Below, in pieces: positions 9,948 to 20,278 of a stretch of DNA of 64,000 nucleotides. The notes under the pieces are model-generated. The model was not told where the DNA came from, ran no database searches, and was given only the letters and a program-made list of their open reading frames with translations. A program made the position numbers and the translations under genes. Position 1 is the stretch's first letter; every line of letters starts with the position of its first letter. The DNA comes from Phoenix dactylifera (Eukaryota > Streptophyta > Magnoliopsida > Arecales > Arecaceae): positions 1,798,001 through 1,862,000 of the forward strand of contig NC_052395.1 in NCBI RefSeq assembly GCF_009389715.1. Reading direction: 5' to 3'.

Positions 9948-12179
9948 TGTTGGAAACCCTGGTGGTCGCATGCATATATTTTTAAAAATTTTACAGCGGA
10001 AGCATGAATTAAACTATTTAATTTCTATGCATGCTAGAGATCATATCTCTACAACAAAAATAGATCCAGAACTTTAAATATTTATCCTAAACAAGTAGGC
10101 ATGATTCTATGTCTAACATGTAATCATGCAAAATTTCAGCAACCTAGTTGATTTCTAATTTTAATTTTTAATGAGATCAGATCTCATACCTTTTTGCTTT
10201 GAGAACTTTGATGATGTCTTGATCACCTTGTATAGCCGCACACGTGTCCGACCTCTACGGATAGTCCATGCGAAGCTCTAGGAAGATCCACAACTGCAGG
10301 AGTGCTAGCTCGTGCAGAGGTGCTGCAGTGGCTGAACTTTTCTCTCTCGAAGCACTCAACTTTTTATTCTTCTTCGAGAGGATGAAGGATGGAGATGAAG
10401 GAGAAGAAGGAGGAGAGAAGGTGGCTGGCTCTTAGAATTTTTTCAGAATTTAGAACCCTTTCTAAAGACCATCTTAACAAACCCTAAGTGTGGGGGTCCT
10501 TTTATAGCCAAAAGACTCCCCATGCCTCACACCTCTTTTGGCCAACAATTTTGGCTGATAAAATTCTCAAAAAATTCTGATTAATCGGCAGTTAAGAGAT
10601 GAACAAATTCTCTTTTAATCTTGTGCCAATAATCCCTAAAAATCAGGGGGTTACTGCACCCCAAACTTCAGCTATGCGCCATCCTGCTTGATGCGTCATG
10701 CAATCCCTACAAATTAGGGATTTGATTTCTATCCTTTTAGGAAGATTTGAGGCACCATATTTTTCTGAAAAATATCCCCACACCTCCTCTTTTCTCATGC
10801 CAAAAATTGGCTAAAAATAAAGAGGATAGGCACCACTGATTTTAGAGATAAGGATGAGGTGTCTTTCTTCTCCAAGAAAGAAAGCTAGGGTCCTAAATTT
10901 AGGAATTCTTCTCCATAATAAATTCGGATTATTTGGACTCTTAATCCTCATTAAATAAGGACTCTTAATTGACTTGAGTCAATTCCAATCCAATTGGTTC
11001 AAGTCCGATCAAATAGGTTATGCCCAATCGGCTCGGGTCGAACCTGATCGAATTAGGTCAAACCCTAATTTAGCCCAAATTGAATCTAATTCAATTTGGC
11101 TTAATTAAAGTCCAATAATTCAATCAAATTAAATTTATTAGTAATCCAATTACTAATTAACCCTTCAATAATTCAATAATTATTTTAATTCAACTTTTGT
11201 TTAGGATAATTTGTCAATCGAATTGACCAAATTACCCCTAATTGATTCTTAATCATCAATCAGCCATTTGATCAACCTAGAAACTTCTATGCGTATAACC
11301 CCATAAATTCGAACCTAAGCCGGTAGCATAAGAACAACTTCTTGTACTAATCGAAATGACCATCTAGCAATGGTACCTGACGTCCGGATAGGCCGAATGT
11401 TTGCAAAGCAATATTCAAGAACCCTTGGACTATGGTTACCATATAATTTATTCCTATGACTCCTAAATACCAGGATGACTTCAGAGTTCTGTCAACTCTG
11501 TAATAAGTGCAACCATGATGTGATTCAACTTTAAAAATCTTGTGACTCCTCACAAGGATTATCTTGGCCAAGGTTTTGCTAAATTGAATACAAGGCGTTA
11601 TCTCCTGTTTTCAGGAGGGATCAATTCCATCTTGACTCACAACTAACTATGCAAGTACTTGACTGTACCTAGTGACCTTCCATCACTGAATTAGAAATTC
11701 AAATAGTTCGGTACCAAAGTACAGTGAGTTGCTTGCTAGTCACAGGTTGCGGTCTCAAATCAGAGGGCCAAACTTATATCCATATCCACTCGGAACATCT
11801 CTTGACAGTAGAGCGTTCTGAAATTGATCACGTTCAGTGAAATGTACTCCTACACTTCACCTGTGTGACATATCAGTGTCTCCACACTCATTGGTTAAGA
11901 GGACAACCAACGTATAAGTCACACAAAGATCTAATCTCGATAATGCTGTCATCCTAGTAACAATATATCATTTGATCGCAAAAAGTTTTAAGGACTTGAA
12001 AATAAATCCTCCTTTATCATAAAACAAGTCCTAAGGACTTCATCATATAAAAGTTCATTTGAAGATGGACAATGAAATGATAAATAATGCCAAATAATAC
12101 TTTATTAATTTATCAATTCATTTACAAAATTCAATTATCAACATGCTGACGATTGACATTTAGGATACAATTTCCAACA
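9948..12179. mobile_element. Solo LTR, 2.2 kb
   Basis: Begins TGTTGGAAACC and ends ATTTCCAACA, an imperfect inverted terminus of TG..CA form. It is flanked by perfect 5-bp duplications CAAAT at 9943-9947 and 12180-12184. No coding capacity, primer site or polypurine tract was found inside, so a solo LTR left by LTR-LTR recombination fits best. A related copy is at 15279-20116. The orientation is not determined. Much of the right half is closely shared between the two copies, for example CATATCAGTGTCTCCACACTC. Confidence 0.83.
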
Positions 12180-12184
12180 CAAAT

Positions 12185-12460
12185 GACTTGTAGTTTTTGG
12201 TTGAGAATGGATTTAATGATGATGAGGATAGGATGACAGCATTTCAAAAGGCAAAATTGAGGGAGAACAAGAAGAAGGATAACAAAGCCTTGTTCTACAT
12301 CCAAAGTGCAGTAGATGATGAAATCTTTCCGAAGATCATAGGGGCCACAAAATCAAAGGGTGCATGGGACATATTGAAGGAAGAATTCAAGGGGTTAGAC
12401 AAGATAGTTTCGGTAAGGTTGCAAACACTTCGTAGAGAATTTGAGTCTCTTCTTATGAAA
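12185..12460 (+). pseudogene. copia gag, central fragment 1
   Basis: Continues the gag frame after the solo LTR: ENGFNDDEDRMTAFQKAKLR and LRREFESLLM are typical of the copia gag (UBN2-like) region. One stop lies right at the junction. It ends where plastid ycf2 sequence begins at about 12461; the frame resumes at about 13538. Confidence 0.8.
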
Positions 12461-12582
12461 AGGGAAAAAGATTTCTGAGAGTTGTTTCATGGATCCGCAA
12501 GAGAGTACTTGGGTTCTCCCAATAAATAAAAAGTGTATCATGCCTGAATCTGACCGGAGTTCGCGGTGGTGGAGGAACCGGA
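12461..12582 (+). pseudogene. ycf2: ycf2 internal fragment (plastid-derived)
   Basis: Reads [18 protein letters not shown] then KKCIMPES and SRWWRN, which matches a conserved stretch near residue 200 of the large plastid protein Ycf2. It joins psbE sequence at GGATC|ACAGAG without a spacer. It has no start or stop of its own. Confidence 0.85.
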
Positions 12583-12917
<335 letters not shown>

Positions 12918-13537
12918 ATAGGCAGTTCTACCGTTCGTTGTATTCTAATACATATTATCCTGACTTTTTTTTAATGCTCATGAGATCGTTTAGGCCTAAA
13001 TGTTTACCCTCGAGGCAGTTTCAAAATAATCCCAACCTAAAATGGAGGAAGGGGTCAACTGCCTCAGCTCAGAGCTAATCCGTCAAAGGTCGTTTATAAT
13101 TATTTTTCTAATTATTTTTTGGAGTTCTTTATAAATGGGTTCAAAAAAAGAAGGTCGTTTTCGGGGAGAACCAAAAGGAACTTCTGCTTCCATTCCCCAA
13201 ATTGTTAAAAAACAAAAATTTTCTTTATCTCCCTCCAAGCCGTACATACGACTTTCATCGAATACGGCTTTCCACAGAATTCTATATGTATCTATGAGAT
13301 CGAGTATGGAATTCTGTTTACTCACTTTAAATTGAGTATCCGTTTCCCTCCTTTTCCTGCTAGGATTGGAAATCCTGTATTTTACATATCCATACGATGG
13401 AGTCCTTAGGTTTCCGAAATAGTGTAATGTAAAAAGAAGTGCTTCGAATCATTGCTATTTGACTCGGACCTGTTCTAAAAAAGTCGAGGTATTTCGAATT
13501 GTTTGTTGACACGGACAAAATAAGGGAAAACCTCTGA
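12918..13537 (+). other. Remaining organellar fragments, partly unassigned
   Basis: 12918-13220 looks organellar in composition but I cannot name it. 13221-13537 (CCTCCAAGCCGTACATACGA, then a hairpin-rich stretch and TTGACTCGGACC) resembles, from memory, the plastid rps12 3' exon/intron region. It ends at GGGAAAACCTCTGA, after which copia gag resumes. Confidence 0.55.
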
Positions 13538-13907
13538 TTCTGAATCTATTCAAGAGTTTTCTACACGCATCAGTTTGATTGTTAATCAAGTTCGGTCACT
13601 TGGTGAAAAATTAACTGAGCAAACAATTGTTGAAAAAGTTTTCATAGTCCACCTTCTAAGTTTGATCATGTTGTGGTTGCAATTGAAGAATCTAAGGATC
13701 TGTCTCAACTTTCTTTTAATGATTTGATTGGTTCTCTTAAAGCACATGAGCAGCATTTGAACAGGCATGTAGAAGATGTTATGGAACAAGTTTTTTAGAT
13801 GAAAATTAATGAGAAGGACAACAATAAAAATGCAGCTGAAGAACAATCTTCAAGATTTGGAAGAGGTCGCGGAAGAGGCTACAACTCAAGAGGAAGAGGA
13901 AGAGGAA
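13538..13907 (+). pseudogene. copia gag, central fragment 2
   Basis: Resumes the gag reading (ESIQEFSTRISLIVNQVRSL) and continues through FNDLIGSLKAHEQHLNRHVE to the glycine-arginine-rich linker (RGRGRGYNSRGRGR). A frameshift occurs near 13645-13650 and a stop near 13798. The CACTA element interrupts it at the GAA target; the zinc knuckle follows at about 20370. Confidence 0.82.
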
Positions 13908-14204
13908 CACTACAAAAAACACGATCTTTCCAGGCACTTTTTACATCCTTTACCGATGCTTATAAACGTCGATAAAGATCCGACCGACGCTACTCAAAGC
14001 GTCGTTGAAGCGTTGGCGATACTTGAGTGGAAAAATTTTTTCATGACGCTCTTAAAAAGCATTATAAAAGGTCTGTTTTTAGCGACGCTTTTTAGCAATG
14101 CTTAAAAGCATCGCTAAAATGACCAAAGCCGACGCTTATAAGTATCGGCTTTAGCCCTAAGTTTTTTTAAAAAAAATATTTTTCATCGGGGACTTGGTGT
14201 CCCC

Positions 14205-14637
14205 GATGGTTGTTGGCTTAAGCTTCAGGGTGGGCCGCCAGAGCTTCATGGCAGGAGATTTCTGGGAATTGCAAATCAAGATCAACAGCAGATGTCACCA
14301 ACAAAACCCATGATTGAAGAGCCAGCTTGATTCTAATTACTGGGAATTGCAAATACCTTGGTGTAGTAGTTGCATCCCTTGTCCCCGATGGTGACCAAGA
14401 GAAGCTTCATGGCAACCTCATCTTCCACAGAGTCCTTCCCGGTCAGGAACTCCAGCTCGGTATCACTGATCTTAACTATGTCGGCCTGGTCCCAGATGCT
14501 CATGATCTACTCTCTGGCCTCCGCGGGCGACGGCCAAAGGGGCAGCCGTAGATTGGGGTCGTAGGAGAGCAGAGCACCAGCTTCCTTGGCCATCTCCATC
14601 GCCCTCAGATGTGCCAATCTGCAAGGTTCCACAATCG
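14205..14637 (-). pseudogene. Captured fructokinase gene fragment (pfkB family)
   Basis: Minus-strand reading gives [54 protein letters not shown] and [16 protein letters not shown]. The [11 protein letters not shown] block is characteristic of plant fructokinases, which phosphorylate fructose with ATP in the cytosol or plastid. The exon ends at 14357 in AAG followed by GTATTT, a good intron donor, and the sequence upstream of VEPCR is intron-like, so genomic DNA rather than mRNA was captured. A short residue block (the WRPT-containing segment) is missing from the main copy but present in a second fragment at 14222-14252, so the capture was rearranged. The catalytic GAGD region is not included. 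It cannot encode an enzyme. Confidence 0.88.
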
Positions 14638-14649
14638 GGAAAATGAAAA

Positions 14650-15195
14650 ACAAAAAATCATTAACAATTAAAATGAAACTTTGGATATCAAAAAGAACTA
14701 GAAAGAACATACCGAAAAAATTAAAAAATCAGAACATACTCCTCTCTTACGATCTCCTTCTCTAGCCGCCTCCGAGCCCTTCGAACATTCCTCGGGGCCT
14801 GATCCAATTTCACCTCTGCCACGAGCCGCGGCCTGGGCCTTCGATGAGGGGAGGGTGAGAGGAGGAGGAGTTCTTGGAGGGAGATGGGGCTGTGAGGGTG
14901 GATGGAGAGGTTAGGAGGAGATAAAACTTACGAGATGGACGGAAGCCTTGAAACTCACGAACCCGGCCTCCATCTGCCTGCATCAATGGCTGCTCATCTC
15001 GTCGGACCACAGCCTGCCTGCCGTCACCACCTTATCCTCAGCTCGAAGGGGTAGATCATCTTTCTCGACGGCCACCGTCGTCCTTGAAGCTCGGAGGGGG
15101 AGAGGGATTCGAAGCAGAGGGGTAGCCAAGTTGGATCGGGGAGGAATGAGGGGGGGATGGCAGCTGGGTGAAAGGGTTAGGGTTTGTTCTCCGCG

Positions 15196-15229
<34 letters not shown>

Positions 15230-15278
15230 CAGGGGATCGGGGAGGAAAAAGGAGGGATCCATGTGTTGGGGACCTTTT
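14650..15278. other. GC-rich, possibly captured segment within the CACTA element
   Basis: After an AT-rich stretch to about 14740, the DNA becomes GC-rich with codon-like composition and includes a (GA)14 run at 15199-15226. On the minus strand this looks like the leader and first coding bases of another gene, but I do not recognise a protein. It ends at the solo LTR insertion. Confidence 0.4.
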
Positions 15279-16759
15279 TGAAAGTGAATCCTAGGTTCTT
15301 CGGTGTTAAGCATGCTGAATTTTTTTTTTTTAAACCATGGCTGAACCTGATCGGATTTCCTACGTACCCCTTCACAAGGGGGATCAAGCCATACGTAGTT
15401 CTTTTTAAGTTTCAAAAATGCAGCGAAAAAATTGAATTAAACAATTTAATTCGTGCATGCTTACAAGATCAAATCTATAAATCAGCATTGTAAGAACACA
15501 TAGGATTATGCCGGAATCGTTTAAATAATTATACTAAAACTTTATGCATGATTAACTATCAGATCTGAAAGATAAACACTCTATTCTGATTAATCTCCGA
15601 ATATCCATCGAATGAATTCTGGAGATAACTCCATGAGGAGCCCCAAAGGAGGGTAAAACCTTGGAAAATCAGACCTAGACCCTAGCTCCAAAATAAAAAA
15701 TTAATATAGAATTAATACCTTTCATGATGCAAGAAATATGTGGATCTGATCCTTGACTTTGCAGCCACACACACGAATGGCCTCCATGAGAAGTACACGT
15801 GAAGACCTAGGTAGATCATCTTCCGTGGGAGTGCTAGCTCGCGCAGGAACGTTGCAATGGCTGAAGCTTTCTCCTTCTAAAAACTCAACCTTTGATTGTT
15901 CTTCAAGAAGATGGAGGTTGGACGAGAGGAAGAAGGAGAAGAAGGGATGGAGGCCCTCCAAAAAAAATTTTAGAATTTTTTGAAACCTCTAAATATTATA
16001 TATGTTGAACCCTAGGCATGGGGATCTTTTATAGACAAAAGATCCCCCCATGCCTCACACCTAATTTAGCCAATTAATTTGGCTGATAAAATCCCCAAAA
16101 AATTTTGGTGATTTGGCATCTAAAAGTAGATAAACATATCCAAATTTTGTACATTTTGGATTCCTAAAGGATAGGAAATCATGCGTCCAAAGTTCAGCCG
16201 CAGACCACCCTATTTCATGCGCCATGCAATCCCTACAAATTAGGAAATTCATCTAAATCTTTTTAGGAATATTTGAGGTGCCATTTTTATAGAAATTATA
16301 GCCCCACGCCTTCTCTCTTCTCATGCCAATTTTTGGCCAAAAATAAAGAGGATAGTCATGAAAAATATTGAGGATAAATCAAGGTGTCATTCTTCTCCAA
16401 GAAGATAAGGATGGATTCCTAAAATTTAAGGATTCTTCTCCTTATCCAATTCTGATTATTTGGACTCATAATCCTCATCAAATAAGATTTTCTAATTGAT
16501 TTGGATTAAGCTCAATTCAATTGGGTCAAGCTCAATCTACTTGGGTTGAACCCAATCCAATTAGGTCAAACCCTAATGCAGCCCAAATTGAATCCTATTC
16601 AATGTGGCTCAACCTAAGCCCAATTACTCAATCAAATTGAGTTCATTAGCAATATAATTGCTAATTAATCCTTCAATAATTCAATAATTATTTTAATGCA
16701 ACTTTTGCTTAGGATAATTTATCAATCGAATTGACCAAATTACCCTTGAATGATTCTTA

Positions 16760-17267
16760 GGGCTCATTTGGTTCACGGGAAGCATTTTTCCTCCTAGGAA
16801 TATAATTTCTGTAAAGTAGATTCTTAGAAAGAGGATGCCTAGAAAAGTACTTTTGGCATGTTTGGTTGACCATGAAAAAATGATAGATTTTCAAAGTGTT
16901 TATGTTTGGTTGACTATCCACTTTCTTGGAAAAGTTATGTATAATTCCTATTATACCCTTAATAAAAATTAGATCTTTAATGCTTTTTTAATGCTGAAGG
17001 GTCTTTTTGAAAAAAAATAAAAATGGAGTGATTCCCGCCTCACGGAAAAGTAACTTTTCTATGTTTTTCATGGAAAAGACTTTTCCATGAAATGTGGGAA
17101 TCATATTCCCATAGGAATAACTTTCCCATGAAATGTGGAAATTATATTCCCATAGGAATACAACTTTTCCATCTCTCTTCTTTGAAAACTCCAACCAAGC
17201 AAGAAGCATCTCATTACTTTTCCGTTGACCACACTTTCTCTCCTTTTTTCATGAACCAACCGAGCCC
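16760..17267. mobile_element. MITE, PIF/Harbinger (Tourist-like)
   Basis: 508 bp with inverted termini GGGCTCATTTGGTTCACGGG on the left and the inverse of GGGCTCGGTTGGTTCATGAA on the right. It is flanked by TTA on both sides (16757-16759, 17268-17270). The homologous solo LTR at 9948-12179 lacks it and keeps a single TTA at the empty site near 11248. Several sub-terminal copies of TTTTCCATGAAATGTGG-type sequence lie inside. It has no coding capacity. Confidence 0.87.
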
Positions 17268-17898
17268 TTAATCATTAATCAACCATTTGATCAACCTAAA
17301 AACTTCTATGCATGTGACCCCATAGGTTCGAACATAAGCCGGTAGCACAAGAACAACTTCTTGTACTAATCGAAATGGCCATCTAGCAATGGTATCCGTC
17401 ATTCGGATAGGCCGAATGATTGCAAAGCAACATTCAAGAATTTTTGGACTATGGTTACCGTATAAATCATCCCTTTGACTTCTAATGCCAGGATGACTTA
17501 GAGCTCACAGTCAACCCTATAATTAGTACATCCATTATGTGATTAACTTTAGATATTCTGTGACTCCTCACTGGGATTACTCTGGCCAAGGTTTTGCTAA
17601 ATTAATCACAAGATATTATCTCCTATTTTCAGGAGGGGTCAATTCCATCTTGACTCATAACTCATTACGCAAGTACTTGACTGTACCTCATAACCTTCCG
17701 TCACTGAATTAGAAATTCAGATAGTCCAGTACCAAAGTATAGTGAGTTGCTTACTAGTCACCGTGGTGATCTTAGGTCAGAGGGACACATTTATCCATAT
17801 CCACTCGGAACAACTTCTTGACAGCAGAGCATTTCGAAACTGGTCACGTTCAGTGAAATGTACTCCTACACTTCACCTGTGTGACATATCAGTGTCTC

Positions 17899-19811
17899 CA
17901 AGGCCGGCCCAACCCTTAGGCGAGATAGGCGGCCGCCTAAGGCCTCGGGCCGAAAGAAGGCCCCCGCATTCGAAATAAAGCTACAGTGAAGTAACAGCTA
18001 CGGCTATGGCTATGAGCTATCCTCCTTCAACTTCAAGCCTTCAAGACGATACGACTGAAAAGTAAGCCTCTGTCGACTGTCGCCCCGCGACTGCAAGCCT
18101 GCGACGCTGCCTCTCAGACGTGCACAATCCCATCGCAGCCGGGGCCAAGGTCCAAGGAACAGAGTCTTCTCTATTCCTTGTTCGCTGTAAAGCAAATCCC
18201 AACACTAGTACCAAAAAACAAAAGAAAATCCCAACAGGCAACAGTCTTCTCCCCCCTTCTCGCCGAGTCACCATCTCTCAGAGCCTTCTCCAACCTTCTC
18301 GCCGAGAACTCAGTCTTCTCCCCCCTTCTCGCCCAGTCTCTCCCCTTTCGCTGTGACCATGCGATGCTGCCTCTTTCTCTCTCAGAGCCTGAGTTCTCTC
18401 CTCTCCAGAGAAAGAAGGGAAGCCACCGAGCCAGAGTGGCAGAGTCCGAGTCCGACACCTGTCGGCCTGTGCTTCCCTGGGGACCAACGGACCGCAGCGT
18501 CTGAGCTTCGCCGGAGACTTGTGTTTCACCGAGAACCGTTGGCCGATGAACATCCAGGAACCCAAGTTTCGCTTTGGGCTAAGTGGACAGGCACTCCATT
18601 GCTGTTGGAAGCCAGGTAAATCTCTGATTAGGTGTGTAAATCTTGAATGTTACTTTGATCTATTCTTTGTTCATTTGTAATTTGTCAAAGCCTGGACCAA
18701 GGAAGCAAGCCAGGCTTCCTGGACTTGTGAGGCACCAAACAGTAGACAGTAGTGTACAAAGGAGAAGAGAAAGAAAGAAAGAAAGGAGAAACATTTGAAG
18801 AGCCAAATTCAAAATTTTTCATCCAATTCTGTGAGGGCAAAACCTGGGGAAGAAGTGATTCACCAAGTGCAAGAATTGAGGGTGGATGGGCCGATGGGAT
18901 CAGTACATAGCATCAGTAGAAGAAAATAGAAGAAAGGAAAGATATATCTAGATGCTGGTGAAGGAGTGGTGTGTGATCAAGAAAAAATCACATGGGGTGT
19001 TTTCGTGTTTGGAGTTTTTCTGTTTCTGGATCTGTCAAGTTTCCCATATATCTCCCATTCTCCTACAGGCTGTTGGGTTAATGGACTACCTGTAATCCCT
19101 TTCTCATTTCTAATATTTTAACCATTTTTCTTTCTACTTAAGTGGTGTCGATGTCCTCAGCTTCCTCATCTCCTCTTTCTTGCATGCGTGGAAAGCAGTA
19201 GTTTTCTGTAGTCATTACTATTTGTTTCTTCCAGCATAGTTTATTCTCTTATGCTTCTATAGGATGGAACTGTCCGTCTGACCCACCAATAACACACATT
19301 GGCTTGTTTATAATTTTTAAATAACAAAGATATCCTCGTGGAAATTATTAGAGCAACCTTATCCTTCTTCCTTTATCTTAAGTATTTCAATTACTTGGCA
19401 ACTCAGTCATCACCAAGTTTTTGAATCCAGGATTATTTTGCTTCTCGAGATTTCAGCTATTCAGGTGTGTTCTTGTTGCAATTTCAGCATCTTCTCCAAC
19501 TCCATCCGTCAGTCTCCGGCACCGCTTCTCGTCATCGAGTTTGGCACCTCTCGTCAGAACTTGAGTTTGTTTCTCTGGACATAATCAAGTTTTATCATTT
19601 TCAACTCTTTTATATTTGATAATATTATTTTTAGAATTTTGAGTACAAAAGTTTGATTAGTAATTTTGTATCTCAAAAAGCTAGACAAATTATTTTTAAA
19701 TAAATTTTTAAAATATTTTACATTAATTAAAAAATTTATTATTAAAAAAATAAAAAGGCTTTTTTTTTAGAAAGTTCGCCTTAGGCCCCCAAATGCATTG
19801 GGCCGCCCCTG
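17899..19811. mobile_element. Non-autonomous hAT element, relative of 5911-9827
   Basis: 1.9 kb. Left end CAAGGCCGGCCC, right end GGGCCGCCCCTG, perfect 8-bp duplication AGTGTCTC at 17891-17898 and 19812-19819. The empty site is preserved in the other solo LTR (near 11875). The right 250 bp match the right end of the large hAT (TTCGCCTTAGGCCCCCAAAT). The ATAATCAAG-TTTATCATTTTCAAC segment is also shared. No transposase was found. The middle (18010-18620) is GC/CT-rich without a recognised protein. Confidence 0.88.
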
Positions 19812-20278
19812 AGTGTCTCCACACTCCTTCGTTAAGAGGACAACCAACGTATATGTCACACAACGATCTAATCTCGATAATGCTGTCGTCCTAGTAACAG
19901 CATATCATTTAATCGCGAATAGTTTTAAGAACTTAAAGATAAATCCTCCTTTATCATAAAATAAGTCCTAAGGACTTCATCATATAAAAGTTCATTTGAA
20001 TATCTACAATGAAATGATGAATAATGCCAAATAACACTTTATTAATTTGTCAATTCATTTACAAAATTCAATCATCAATATACCGATGATTGACACTTAG
20101 GATACAAATTCCAACACTTTTGGCCTCCGACGATGCTTTAAAGCATCATCGTATCTAAATTTCACCCGACGCTATACAAAAGCATCGTCCAATTTCGGCC
20201 CTCGCTCGAAATTTACCGACGCTTTTTGTTAGCATCGGCGGAGAAGAGTCGGCAAAACCGTATTTTCTTGTAGTGGAA

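Larger units (their letters stand above)
15279..20116. mobile_element. Second solo LTR of the 9948-12179 family, with two nested insertions
   Basis: Starts TGAAAGTGAATCC and ends ACAAATTCCAACA. The 5-bp duplication CTTTT lies at 15274-15278 and 20117-20121. From about 15420 it aligns with 9990-12179, sharing the AATTAAAC..TTTAATT start region, the GACTCCTCAC and CTTGACTG blocks, and the end. The first 130 bp differ from the other copy. A MITE (16760-17267) and a hAT derivative (17899-19811) interrupt it. Without them it is about 2.4 kb. Confidence 0.82.
13908..20275. mobile_element. Pack-CACTA element carrying a fructokinase fragment
   Basis: Starts CACTACAAAAAACACGATC and ends TTTTCTTGTAGTG, the inverted termini typical of plant CACTA (En/Spm) elements. 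The 3-bp duplication GAA lies at 13905-13907 and 20276-20278, and the copia gag reads on after it. Sub-terminal regions (13940-14160, 20125-20260) are packed with direct and inverted copies of GACGCTT/AAGCGTC-like words, the expected transposase-binding array. No transposase is present, so it is non-autonomous. Removing the solo LTR inserted at 15279-20116 gives a native length of about 1.5 kb. Confidence 0.88.

Noticed and set aside
14983..15415. Serine/leucine-rich minus-strand frames with SLSLSLSL
   Set aside because: Translation of the GA microsatellite; not protein-coding evidence.
14948..15493. Open frame of 181 codons near the CACTA fructokinase piece
   Set aside because: It runs across the (GA)14 repeat and the solo LTR boundary, so it is chance.
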